The notes under the pieces are model-generated. The model did not search any database. It saw nothing but the letters and a program-made list of their open reading frames with translations, and was not told where the DNA came from. 37,975 bases of DNA from Rhizophagus sp. LPA8_4_AMF (lineage: Eukaryota > Glomeromycota > Glomeromycetes > Glomerales > Glomeraceae): the NCBI GenBank assembly GCA_021464525.1, contig JADRCO010000317.1, forward strand, positions 1 to 37,975, in the 5' to 3' direction. This document shows positions 1 through 12,500 of this stretch, in pieces. Within the stretch, counting starts at the first letter, position 1, and each line of letters starts with the position of its first letter. The translations under genes were made by a program, and so were the position numbers.

Positions 1-2
1 AT

Positions 3-1149
3 AGATCATATTCTTTAAATAAGAAGAGTGACGTATACAGTGTAGGCGTACTTTTATGGGAGATATCAAGTGGTAAACCACCTTTTTATGTGGAAGAAGA
101 GTCATATGATGCTAATTTAGCTTTGCAAATTATGCAAGGACTTAGAGAAACTACTATTCCAGATACTCCAATTGAATATGTTAAGCTTTATACTGGTAAA
201 TTTAATACCTAATATTTATTTATAAAAATAGTATTATAATTAAAATTTTATTTTTTTTTCAGAATGTTGGGATGACAATCCAGATATACGGCCATCTATT
301 CAAGAAGTTGTTGAAAGATTAGATGGTATAATTAATCAAAAAAATGAAAATATTGATGAGAAAACTGATCAAGCAACAAAGAAAAATATAATTCTGAATA
401 GTATTGAAGAATCATCACATGGAGAATTATCTCAAGTTATTCAAGAATTTGATAAGGTGAATACAAAAGAAATAATGGGATCCATGATATCAACAAGTAA
501 TCAAATTATTATCCAAGTTGATAATATAACAGAATTTATACTTGATGCGCTAAATAAGAGAGATTTACCTAGTTTAATACAGAAAGTTACTGATTTTATT
601 AATAATCAAAATATAAATTCACAAGAAATTTGTAATTTGTTACGTAATAATCAAAATTACAATTTAAATTCAAGTTTTTTACTTGGATATTTTAATTTTT
701 ACGGGATTGGTACAGTCAAAGATCATAAAAAAGCATTTAATTTATTTATTAATGTATCGGAGCAAGGACATATTTTAGCGCAACATTTTGTTGGTAGGTG
801 TTATCTTTATGGATGCGGAACTACAAAAAATGAAAAATTAGCTTTTCAATATTTTGAAAGAACAGCTAATAGTAATTTAGCAGCAAGCCAATGTATTATT
901 GGTTATTGTTATTATAACGGAGTGGGTATCAAAAAAGATTTAAAAATTGCTTTTCATTGGCATGAAAAAGCTGCAAGTAATGGAAATATAAAAGCTATGT
1001 CTAATCTTGGTTATTCTTACAAAAAAGGGATTGGTGTTGAAAAAGACGTAAATAAGGCAATTCATTGGTATAGAAAATCTGCTGAACAAGAGTATGAATA
1101 CGCTCAAAATGAGGTAGAAAAATTACTAAAAAACAAAAAATTTATGTAA
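3..1149 (+). CDS. TKL-type protein kinase with C-terminal Sel1 repeats, 3' part
   Basis: The gene enters from the left edge. Exon 1 (3-195) reads in frame with kinase subdomain IX (SDVYSVGVLLWEISSGKPPF). A 67-bp GT..AG intron (196-262) splices in phase 1 to exon 2 (263-1149), giving subdomain XI (ECWDDNPDIRPSIQEV). The partial product is 359 aa: about 100 residues of kinase, an acidic Asn-rich linker, then about four Sel1-like repeats from residue 200 (motifs LGYFNFYGIGT, VGRCYLYGCGT, IGYCYYNGVGI, LGYSYKKGIGV). The ATG at 457 is an internal methionine, not the start, because the frame continues upstream through the splice. Kinase-Sel1 fusions are a known large family in Rhizophagus, probably signalling scaffolds. 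Catalytic residues lie outside the window, so activity cannot be judged. No break is visible. Confidence 0.88.
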
Positions 1150-1318
1150 ATTTATTTGTAACCCGTAATCGATCTAAATATTTATATTAAATATAAATAC
1201 ATTAATATATAATAAATTTAATACATACATCTTGTGTAAAAAAAAACTAATTTTCAGAAATATTTTGAGTAATATTTATTCATATTTCTAATAAATATAT
1301 AGTACTATTATTCGTATG

Positions 1319-1527
1319 GATATGTTCCGAACTAATACTATTGAACGGACCAATTTGAGCTGCTTTGAATTGGATGAACCGGTTCGGTTCCATAATCAGA
1401 TAAATTAAGAACTGAGTCGGTTCATATCAAAAATTTATCAGAACTGATTCGGAATTGAAAGTACCAAACTGAAAGGAACGAACTGACTCAACTTCTTGAC
1501 CGCGAGCCCTTTCCATCCCTATATGGT
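1319..1527. mobile_element. Possible short non-autonomous element with GGTTCGGTTC/GAACTGACTC words
   Basis: This stretch is richer in G+C than its surroundings and is made of degenerate words (GAACCGGTTCGGTTCC, GAACTGAGTCGGTTC, GAACTGATTCGG, GAACGAACTGACTC) that are complementary between the two halves. The right end, read inward on the minus strand, begins TAGGGATGGAAAGGG, which resembles hAT-type ends. The left end is degenerate (TATGGATATGTTCC) and I find no convincing target duplication. A hAT-like MITE is inferred by analogy with the better-defined element at 34787. Confidence 0.45.
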
Positions 1528-2029
1528 AATATTAATAGTGAAAAAATTTATTTGTGAAAAACGGAACCGTTGACGTCTGAATACAGCAATTATATATCAC
1601 GTGTTAAAAATAAATAAGTATTACAAAAATTAAAAAGAGAATTATGACGTAAATGGATTAGGAAAGAAAATTTCATAGGTTATCAAAATCATCTAGTTAC
1701 ATAGCAATAGAATGTCATTTGCTACGTCCCGGACAATAAATTAAATGAATTTTTTGGATTTTTGAAATTCTTTTGTGATGATACCTTTCATCTATTAAAA
1801 GTTTTTATATTATAATATAATAGCTGTTATGTAAGTCATTTAAATCTTGGAAATACTGAATATTAATTTAATTTTGCAATAAATAAACTTTTATTAGACT
1901 TATACATCACATCATGATTCATGACTTAATGAAATTTTTAGTGTTTGATTATATTACACAAATAAAATCCTCAATATAGAATATTTATGGTTCTAATTTT
2001 ATGGAGTTATCCTTAGTATGCATTTAAGA
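1528..2029. other. AT-rich intergenic sequence
   Basis: No open frame, RNA gene or clear repeat is visible. One CACGTG palindrome lies just inside, near 1598. Confidence 0.6.
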
Positions 2030-2565
2030 ATTTTAGAAAAAGAAGATAAAAAATCTACTTTCTGGAATTGCTCCACACACTTGAGCTACTTTATATATTT
2101 ATTGTTTCATATAGCTATTGATATTATTCAAAATATCAAAAATATCAATGGAAATCTTGAGAAAATTAAAATTAATCTTTTTAAGTGATTATAAAAAGAA
2201 TGTAGCCATCAAATAAAAGAATATAATCAGGTAATTTACAAATATTTCCATAAAATAAAATATGTTACAGTATTTGTGAATGGAAACGAACCCCTAGATG
2301 TAGATGAGAAAATTATGGATAAATACTATGATATCTTCCTGGACTTGCTAATTAATCAACTCCACATACTTTATAAAAGTTTTGATTGAGTAATATACAT
2401 GAAGATCTTATATAGAATCTTTAAAATCATTTTTTAATAATTGGAGATGTAGAGGTAAAAAAAACTTTGCAATTGCACGATGGTAGTATTTATTATGATC
2501 CCTCATGGCATAAATTTATTGTAAACCTTAAAATAAATGGTGATTTTTGGAAATTTGAAATTAGA
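2030..2565 (+). pseudogene. F-box/LRR protein pseudogene, 3' relic
   Basis: Translating the plus strand gives pieces that align by eye with the C-terminal third of the intact F-box protein at 21373-22809. AIDIIQNIKNINGNLEKIKI matches AIKIIQNTGGNLWKIKV. YKYFHKIKYVTVFVNG matches YKNCPYIKYATIFLNN. DIFLDLLINQ matches KFLDLLIKS. ESLKSFFNNWRCRGKKNF matches KSLKTFFNNWKGKKSL. The pieces are split by stop codons (for example TGA and TAA around 2187-2195) and small frame changes. The N-terminal F-box is not recognisable upstream. It is a dead member of the expanded Rhizophagus F-box family. Confidence 0.72.
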
Positions 2566-4343
2566 TAGACGATGCGTTAATTGAAAATACAAAATAAGAA
2601 ATAAAGAAATATATTGATTGAAATTTTATTTTAAATTCATGATTAATAAATATCAATTTTAATATAAAAAATTTTATCTAAAAGTATAATTATAATTATA
2701 TATTATCGTTTGGAACTGATCATAACTTTTAAAAGCTTAAAAAGAGTTTATTTAAACTATTTATATTGAAAAAAATGATTTACAAATTATGCTTTTTTCG
2801 TATAAATAGCTTATTATGATATTATCAGGTATATATAAAATATCTAAATATAGTATGTTATAATCATATGTACCTGAACGATAATGACAAATGATAAAAA
2901 AACATATTTGTTCAAATAAAGTAATTGTTAAAATTTTTTTTATGAATTATATTTTCAACTAATAATGATAAATCACAAATACACCCAAATTTCGAACTAT
3001 GTACGTTAAATTAGTGATATTACTTATTAATTTAGAGATGGCGCGTGATTTAAAAATGACTCCTACGAAAACAGTTTTTTGTGTATTATTTTTAAATTTA
3101 TATATAACGAACATAGTAGAACATAGTGATTTTTATAACTTACAATCAATACTCGGAAAGTCATAGTAAATTTTTAATTTCTTAAATTGTAGAAGAAAGC
3201 TAAATATTTTATAATGATAATCCTTAATGTGATAATAGAAAAAAGAAACTGTTAAGCAAACAAAAAATGCAGCAATTATACTATTCGTAAACCCTGCAAC
3301 TTCTTCAAACTGAAAACGAAAAAGTAATAAACTAACCGTTTTTTTTATAAGTGAATTTTTTACAGGAAAATGAATAATACCTTTAGTTGAATTATTAATA
3401 AAATACAACATAACAAAAAGTTATTAAATATTTGACAACTCTAATATTTAAATATAATATTCACAAATGATGATGGAATTACTATGTTCAATCAAAATTT
3501 GTCCAAGAAATAATGTTTGAACAAAATACTTTTACAGTAACAGCACTAAACTTTAACTGAGTAATGCTCTATTGCGAAGAAAATAAATAATTGCTTTCAT
3601 GCTTATTCATATATCATAACAATATAGATTTATTCTAGGATGAAATTTTTTTTTAACTTTGACTGGGATATTTAAATAATTTTAGCCGCTATTTTGGTCC
3701 AGGATTTTAAACATCAATTAATAGGAAAACTTGAAATGCAGAAAGTCAAAATTATTGAAATATTGAAAATATTTATTTAAATAATGGTGAACAGGCCAAA
3801 CTCCCAGGCTCAAATTTCTGCTCGTTTATATTTATAGGTGTATTTTTTTAATGATATTTTTGAGCTGCATTATTGATATTGTCTATCATTTCGGACCACG
3901 TATAGAAAAGGCCGATTCTTTATCAGAAATTAAACTATCATCTCATTCTAATTATTAGTAATGATATCGCTATGGTTTCCTTTCGTTATGGATCTCAAAC
4001 TATTATCCTCAACATTGGTATTTTCATCTAATAAATCTTTTTTAATTCTAATACGTTAACTAATCCGAAGGTTTTCAATTTTGTAATAACATCATCTGAC
4101 CAACTCAATTATAATATGCTTGGATTGACATAAAAAAGTATATCACGTGCATTAGTTCGAGAAATTTCCATCTTGATCTACATTCTATTTCCTATATATG
4201 CATCCCAGCAGCTGACTTGCATAGAAAATTCTGCAGATCAGCTGTAACAGAATTTCTTGGCATAAAAGCTGGTTCAGATAAAATATTATTTTATTCAAAA
4301 TTCAGACTTTTTTTTTAATTTGTTTTTTAACTTAATATAACAA
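2566..4343. other. AT-rich intergenic sequence upstream of the Cys-rich kinase gene
   Basis: I see no gene I can support. A minus-strand 92-codon frame (3133-3411) with one hydrophobic stretch is the longest, but it has no recognisable motif. The 5' leader of the downstream gene is presumably in the last few hundred bases, which end in a T-rich tract just before the ATG at 4344. Confidence 0.5.
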
Positions 4344-4736
4344 ATGGAGCTTAGAACCACTTACAATGAAATTTCTTTTAATCCAACGTCAAGATTGAAA
4401 TCTAGTGCTGAACCAATGCAGTTTATTCCATTTAATAATCATAATAGTAATTGTAGTTATTGTGGAAATTATTATTCCAAAACAATTTATTTTCAACAAA
4501 AATATTGCGAGAATTGCTTATTAGCGTATATTAACAATACAGCTATTATAAACATAGATGTACATACAAGTACAGGTAGTATTTCGCGGTTCAGAATGCA
4601 TGTACCAGGAGACTTTTTTTATATAAAAGAAATTCGAGAATGGCGCAATAATTGCTCTAGTATTGTATATTTTAATCAAATAGTTACAAATAATAAGTAT
4701 GATGTATATTACCGCACAGAAAAAAAACTCACTATA

Positions 4737-7030
4737 TATTGTAATTTATGTGGAAAATTAGTTAATCAACATATTTCATCAGATACTAGTATTGAATTTA
4801 AGTTGTGCTCAGATTGTTATCAAGTTTTTTCTGGATGGATAGAATCAACTTTAACCAAAAAAGCAATTCCAGTTCTTTATTTACCTTGGTGGGACACTTC
4901 TGATCAATGTATTTCTTGTAAACAATCCATAGAATCAAAATTTGACTATCTTAAATGGTGTTTGTCCTGTTTTATAATTTATATTGGATGTAGATATTGT
5001 TTAACAACAAATATTATTTTTGGAATTACAAATCAGTCTCAATGTAAAATATGCAATAGAATATTATCTATTACTATTAATATTGTAAATGCTGAAGAAG
5101 AAAGTTTTGTTACAACTATCAACACTCATTGTTACAATCAAATTGCTAATTATGTGGATAATACTTATAACAATTCTAATCCATTAGAAGTATATAATTT
5201 CATAAACAAACTTTATATTCCTTCAAAAACATTAAAAGATTGGGTTTTATATTCACGAATTAATAATTTAAAAAATGGTGAAAATATTATCATTCCATCT
5301 ATACCGATTATATTTCTTCCTTTTATCAATAATAAAGAAACATGTTATTATTGTAAAAAGAAATATTTCATAACACCTTTATTTAAACAAAAATATTGCA
5401 GGAATTGTTTATTCTTATATATTAAAAATACTTCTAATTACAATTTGGATGCACTTATAAGCACTGATAATTATACTCAATGTGGTAGACATGAACCAAG
5501 AAGCAAGAATTTTTGTACACAAAATATTCAAGAATGGTGCAATAGTTGCTCTGAAATTTTATATTTTAAACAAATAGTTACAAATCATAATAAGTATGAT
5601 ATATTATATGATTACATAAAAAAAAAAAAATTAGTAAAAGTGAAATATACTGTAATTTATGTGAAAAATCAGTTAATCAAATGATTACATCAAATACTAG
5701 TATTGAATTTAGGTTGTGCTCAGATTGTTATCAAGTTTTTTCTGGATGGATAGAATCAACTTTAACCAAAAAAGCAATTCCAGTTCTTTATTTACCTTGG
5801 TGGGACACTTCTGATCAATGTATTTCTTGTAAACAATCCATAGAATCAAAATTTGACTATCTTAAATGGTGTTTGTCCTGTTTTATAATTTATATTGGAT
5901 GTAGATATTGTTTAACAACAAATATTATTTTTGGAATTACAAATCAGTCTCAATGTAAAAAATGCAATATGATATTATCTATTACTATTAATCTTGTAAA
6001 TGCTGAAGAAGAAAGTTTTATTGCAAATAACAAAACTCATTGTTACAAACAAATTTCTAATTATGTAGATAATGCTAATAAGAAGTCTAGTCCATTAGAA
6101 GTATACAATTTCATAAACAAACTTTATATTCCTTCAAAAGCATTAAAAAGTTGGGTCTTATATCCACAAATTAATAATTTAGAAAATGATGAAAATATTA
6201 TCATTCCATCTATACCAATTATATTTATCCCTTTTAATAATAATGAAAAAACATGTTATTATTGTAAAAGGGAATATTCCATAGCACTTTTATTTAAACA
6301 AAAATATTGCAGATATTGTTTATTCTTATATATTAAATATACTCCTAATAACAATTTGGATGCACTTATAAGTATAGCAGATATTGTTCAATGTTTTAGA
6401 CATGAACCAAGAAACAAGAATTTTTGTACACAAAATATTCAAGAATGGTGTAATAGTTGCTCTGAAATTTTACATTTTAAACAAATAGTTACAAATCATA
6501 AGCGTGATACATTAGATTATTACATGAGACAAAATTTAGTAAAAGTGAAATATATTGCAATTTATGTGGAAAATTAGTTAATGGACAGATTTTATCAGAT
6601 GCTACTAGTATTAAATTTAAGTTATGCTCAGATTGTTATCAAGTTTCTTCCGGATGGATAGAATCAACTTTAATCAAAAAAGCAATTCCAACTCTTTATT
6701 TACCTTGGTGGGATGCTTCTGATCAATGTATTTCCTGTGATCAATTTTTAGAATCTAAATCTCATATTCACAAATGGTGTTTATTTTGCTTCATAATTTA
6801 TATAAGTTGTAGGTATTGTCTGGTTACAAATATTATTTTTGGAATTACAGATCAATCTCAATGCAGAAAATGCAGAAGAGTAACCTTTATTGATATGGTT
6901 GATGTTAATGTGAATGAAGATTTTTATGGTGTACAAAGTATTGATAATAATAATAAAAATGCGATTGCCAATTATATGAATAATAACGATAATAAATTTA
7001 ATCCATTATATGTGTATAATTTTGTTAGAG
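4737..7030 (+). repeat. Tandem repeat of about 910 bp, three copies, within the zinc-ribbon/kinase gene
   Basis: The same sequence starts near 4741, 5652 and 6557, and the marker TTGTGCTCAGATTGTTATCA and its variant recur with spacings of 911 and 908 bp. Copies 1 and 2 are nearly identical over the first 300 bp and diverge further on. Copy 3 is more diverged and runs into the kinase domain. Each unit encodes about 304 residues with four zinc-ribbon-like CxxC pairs and a linker with (E/Y)VYNF. The order implies an ancestral one-module kinase whose N-terminal module was duplicated twice. Confidence 0.85.
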
Positions 7031-8204
7031 AAATGCCTCATAATTTCAGAGCAGGCAAACTACTAATAAAGAGAATTCCATGTTCACAAATTACAAATTT
7101 AAAGCAAATAGCAAGAGGAGGATATGGTACTATCTATAAAGCAACATGGTTAGGTGACGATGTTGCCATAAAAAAATTTACAAATTCACACTATAATAGT
7201 AAAAGTTTTTGAAGGAGGTAAGGAGGTAATTAATTATGTTATATTTGTGCAAAAATATTTATTATTAAACTATAATAATTATTATTATATATTTAGGTAA
7301 AATCACTCCTCCAATGTTACAATTTGGCATACATTACTAAAGTTTATGGTTTTACACAAGATCTTAACACGAAAGATTATATGCTAGTAATGGAATATGC
7401 AAATGGTGGGGATTTACATAAATATTTGCAAAAAAAAATTTGTAGATATTACATGGAATAAAAAATTGTATATTTTATGGAAAATTTCAGAAGGGTATTT
7501 ATATGAATAAAGTTTATTAATTGATATTTAACATTTTTAATATTAATGTATTTTTTTTTTTTATTACAGACTTAATGCTATTCACAAAAAAAATTTTATA
7601 CATCGAGATTTTCATAGTGGAAATATTTTGTTATCATCATATCAATCATGGCTGATCTGTGATTTGGGATTATCACAACCTTCAAATAGTACTTTCTCTA
7701 ACAATGAAATATATGGAGTAATACCATATGTTGCTCCTGAAATATTTAAGGGTAGTGCCTTTTCAAAAGAATCCGATATCTATAGTATGGGTATGATTAT
7801 GTGGGATTTAACAACAGGCTGTAAACCTTTTGCAAATATTGAACATGATGCTAAAATAATTTATGGAATTATTGATGGAAAACGACCTGAAATCACGAAT
7901 GATACACCTGAGTGTTTTGCTAATTTAATGATAAGGTGCTGGAATCCAGATCCTTCAAAGAGACCTCGAATAACTGAAATTGCAGCAATGTTTGGTAATT
8001 GGTATTATAAAAATAATTCTGTGGAGCAATTTGAACAAGCTGAAAGTAAAAGATTAGAATTAATACGATTAGGACAACTTGGTCCTGAATTTAGTGAAAA
8101 ACCTCATCCTGATGCTATTTATACTAGTAGATCATTAAATTCGATTTTAAATCCATCATCAATATGTTCATTTAATGGTATGTAATAATTTTAAATTAAT
8201 AATT

Positions 8205-8358
8205 TATTCTAAGAAAATAAATTAATGTTAAAATTAATTCTTTAATATTTTGGATTGTCTTATGATTTAACATACCCTTACTGTATTCGACTTAATATCC
8301 AAAGAATTAAGCAATAAAATTATTATTAATTTCAACATTAATTTATTTTCTTAGAATA
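8205..8358. mobile_element. Palindromic element (MITE-like) inside the terminal intron
   Basis: Arms of about 34 bp, TATTCTAAGAAAATAAATTA... at 8205-8238 and its inverted copy at 8325-8358, differ at very few positions. They enclose an interior that is also partly complementary (CTTTAATATTTTGG against CTTAATATCCAAAG). The right arm supplies the TTTTCTTAG acceptor and the first bases of the inferred last exon. No coding capacity. A fold-back structure without mobility is the alternative. Confidence 0.6.
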
Positions 8359-8404
8359 TATTAGCAATGAATGGAGTCTTGATATTTACACAAGGTATTA
8401 TTAA

Positions 8405-9543
8405 TATATCATTTCAATTTATTGCTGTCATTACTGAAACTTTCGGTAAATTTACCGATCAGTTGATTATTAATATTTATTAATCTTATAAAAGTGGCTC
8501 AAAGAAGCGTGATATTTCCGAAGTATCGCAAATCGAAACTCATGATCATGGTACAGTATATAAATTTATATTACATAATGCTTGAATAAAGTATCTAATT
8601 TGTAAATTGTTTTTTTTTTAAAGCTGATTTCGATGTAGTCTCGAAAGTTCAAAAATTAAATAATTGAATTTATTAATATAGATGGTATATTTCTTTTTAT
8701 TTATGAAAATCTATTAACATCATAGAACTATTTCTATTTTCTGTTTATTTAATAGTATAAATATTGGTTTTATTTAAAGAATAAAATTTATATGATATAT
8801 TAGCTGTTGCAATTTTAAAATTCTGAATAACGTCATAAAAAGCCTTTATATTGATAGTGAAATTACTTTCCAATAAATTATCTGATAATTACAATTTTAG
8901 TTCGATATCTATAAATTATTACATCGGTGCTCTGTAATACTGTTGCTAAATAAAACTCACCCACTAATTTCTCAATCACTCCCTTATATTAACCAACTTT
9001 TAGTACATGTTGTCCAATCCTAAATACTAATGAACTAATGAAGCCTTCTAAGTCTATAAATTTTCGTTTGATGTTTTCGTTTGATGTTCGGGTAAAGAAA
9101 GCGTATCATTATGTTTTATTTAATTTCGTGCTTATATACAAACGATATTAATAAACTAAATCATTAAAGATTAAACACGAGTAAAATGCTACTACATACG
9201 AGGAAATAATCTGATAATACAATATATAATTCATCGCATAAATTTTACCAAATATAAAAAAAAAAATACCTTTTACAAACTATAAAGTATCTTTTAAACC
9301 GGATAAATCAATAGATAAAATTTAAACCAATTTTTGTACTAAATATAGAATATTTTTTAATAATTTTTTTTTAAAAAATTTTCATGAATTTATTTTATGA
9401 AATAATTTTTCTTTATTTTCTTTATTTTCGTTCCTATAACTTTGTTTCACATAAGTGAAGTTGCTAAGCGAAGTACATAACCTAAAAAAGGAATTTTATT
9501 TTAAAATGAGATAATTGAGAATAATGCACATTTTGAGATATCA
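8405..9543. other. AT-rich intergenic sequence between the kinase and Argonaute 3' ends
   Basis: The two flanking genes converge here. No gene-like frame was found. A short segment near 9500 (ATTTTAAAATGAGATAATT) is the inverse of part of a dispersed repeat at 27841 and 30139. Confidence 0.55.
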
Positions 9544-12500
9544 TTATTTATTTATAATTACCCTTTGTAGTTCCTGCTTTACCACCCCGAATGTGACCGC
9601 GCCACCAGATTCGCTGTGTGAGTGGAATTTTGCCCTATTAGAAACTATATGAGCGTAATATACCGGAGGTACCTATTTGAATATAATACAATTATAATCA
9701 TTTACGACATACATCGATAATAAATGTAATTTAAAATCTCACCAAAGATACCGCACGCGTACAACGCACATATATATAACAGAGGTTATAAGATAACGTT
9801 TGTAATCTAAATTAATGAATACATAAATTTTATATATTTTCTTTATTAAATTAAATCAAATAAATTAAAACGTGCAAAATCTTTATTGGAAAGGTTGGAA
9901 GTTAACTTACGAATCTGCGCTGAATCCGTTTTCGTCAAATAAAACGTGATAATGAGTTGGTCGGGACGTTCCCAGTAGTCCAGCATGACTTAGTAAATCT
10001 GATAAGGATTTAAAGTTATTTAGAAATGTTACAAATTTTATATTTTAATATAAATACTGCTACTTACAAAAGTCAAATTCAAATGGATGTGTAATGCCAA
10101 CATCGACGACAGTACCAGGAAAACAATTTCCAGATCTATCGGTATTTTGCCTTTCCATTGGAAAAAATCTTGCATGGTGTCTCTTCTGCACCACAACAAA
10201 TGTAATAGTAGGTCTATACCTAGCTTCAAGAGCTTGACACGCGGCTGTAGCAATTAAAGATTGATAATAAAAAACCCAATAAATCTGAATAAATTGCGAA
10301 TTGATATATAATAAGTACCTCTAACAGCGTTTATTTCACTTTGTAACACACTACTAAACTGGCCCTCTGAAACGCCGTCTCGGTAAAATAAAATTCTTTC
10401 AGGCTTTCTCCCACAAGTCTGATAAAATATTTTTAACAATTCTTTAACCATATTTGCCAAATCTGCGATTATTTCGTAACGCCTGGCTTGAACTCTAATT
10501 GACGCCGCATACCGCGATGCTTTAGCGTCCATTGAAGCACAAAGAGCAGCAAAAGATGGACTTCTGTTGTCGCCTGAAGAGATATGAGAAACAAGATATA
10601 TTAGAAATAATTCATGTAAAAAAAAAAAACTACAATTTACCAGGTGCAGGATGAGATACGTCTGCGCCTATCAAAATAGTGGGCCTTTCTGTCACAAACT
10701 GAATATGTTCGGGAATGAGAAATGAATTCATTCCTCCAAGTTTAACGTTCATCTTTAAACAAACACTCGCACAATATTGTTTTTTCGGATTTCTCATGTA
10801 TATGCTTTGGATACACTGTGTTGCGACACCAATAACTGTGTCACTAACACGTTTAATTTCGGCATATAATTGTAGTCCCCTGTTCGGGAGAACACAAAGA
10901 ATAAGCTGTGGCTGAGCTTTCGCCGTATTACCAGCCTTCAACCAGGCTAGTTTTAACGATTCCTCAGTAGTTCCTTGAATACTTGCGCGTAATATGGGAG
11001 GATTCCTATTTGGAATATTCTATTAAAAATAGATGATTGAAATAGTATCAGTTAAAAAAGCTGAATAATTCATACAAAGATGGGTTTATATCATTAAACT
11101 TACCATTCCCGTATCTTGACACGTATTAACTAATTCTCTCACGAACGTGTAAATAATATGATCAGGTAATTTTGTATCATTTACAAAAGCCAAAACTGAC
11201 CATGAACCGAGGGTGGCGCCAGTTGCTACTTTTTTATCTCGTAAATTCCATACTCCATCTTTCGGCTGGATACGATACTCCCTTGATGTCGGGTGATACT
11301 GAATGGTTGGAGTGGGAAGAATCCTAGCGTTCACCTATAAAATTTAAATTCGCATTTTTGTAATTATTCAATTATAATTTATTTCTATGATATAATATTA
11401 AAAATATAAACTTACCACAGCCATATCAGCTGATATACTCATCCCAAATTGTTGAAGGTATTCATTTCCTCGATAATTTAATATATTGAGACCTTCCTGG
11501 ATTTTATTTGCCCGAACGGTCGGATTTTGACGAGTAAAATTCATCATGTTGGCTATCTGCTCTTCATTCAATTTCCGCATATAGCGTTGTGCCTGTTATA
11601 CGAAATAAAATTTTTTAAAATATATTACTTATAGTCATATAATATCGCTAGATGAATATACAATTTACCGGAATTACATCACAGACTTCTATCGGAAGAT
11701 AAACGTTTCTCCTTACGATAACACAAGGAAGCAATGGATATACTAAAGGTCTATTATAAGCATCTTGAAAATAAGTTCTCACATCGATGTTATTACCGTC
11801 ACCTCTATCAAACATAGTGTGAGAAGCTGAAGTTTGAGTCAACCCCTCAACCTTAAATTTTCGGTTGTTTCCCGTTCTATGATTATCCCTTATTTTAAGA
11901 CCTTCTATAATCCACTCAATTTTTTGACGGTCATTTTCTGAAATGCCCCCATACAGTTCATTATATGTACGATCCAATATGTTTGCAACTATCTGAACAA
12001 GTGGACCACTTTCATAGAAAGCGGTGGCACTTAAGTCTATGTTTATCATCATTCTCCCTCTCGTGGGACGCGCTGATTGGTAATACCCCTGCCAAACCTC
12101 AATACCACCAGAGAGGGGATGAGTAATTCTCGGAGTGTAAAATGATCTATTTACAGTAGGATATATTGTAGAAATCTTGTGACTAATAATAATGTCCATT
12201 GCCATTATTGCTTATTACATAAATATGATTATAAACCATTATTAGATTCATTGTTAAAAAATAGAAGAGAGAAGAAAAAAACTTACCCATTTGGCAATTG
12301 CTTGTCATACTTCCTCTTGCTTGTAAAAATTGGAATAGATCTCTCATGACAATATTTCTAGTTTGCCTTATTTTAACTTTAAATTTTCGTGGTGGACGTA
12401 TTCTGGCCACGGGTACGTCTTCTTCCTCTAACTCTACCTAATTTTAATAATTAAACTCGCTAAACAATTTTTTTTTAATGTCAAAACGTCAAAAAAAGGT

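Larger units (their letters stand above)
4344..8404 (+). pseudogene. Cys-rich (CxxC zinc-ribbon-like) TKL kinase gene, frameshifted
   Basis: The first open segment (4344-5684, 446 aa) carries paired CxxC knuckles at residues 37/40+55/58, 133/136+155/158, 189/192+206/209, 216/219+234/237 and again 334/337+352/355. This suggests several four-Cys zinc sites. The segment is tandemly repeated at 5681-6577, then a third copy at about 6508-7030 runs into a kinase domain: ARGGYGTIYKATW, VAIKKF, then after introns 7218-7296 and 7495-7569 HRDFHSGNIL, DLGLSQP and APE, up to CWNPDPSKRPRI near 7960. Breaks seen: a frame change near 5630 and another near 6510-6550, one missing base near 7206-7210 (SKSF, then stop), and an extra A in the poly-A run near 7430. 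The last exon is probably 8355-8404 after an intron at 8178-8354. DLG replaces DFG, as is common in these fungi. Homopolymer assembly error could explain some of the breaks. A 50-nt intron (6539-6588) would restore the frame at one unit junction only. Confidence 0.75.

Noticed and set aside
3133-3411. Minus-strand 92-codon frame with a hydrophobic segment
   Set aside because: No motif, AT-driven composition and no supporting neighbour exon.
10715-10915. Plus-strand 66-codon frame
   Set aside because: Antisense shadow of Argonaute exon 7.
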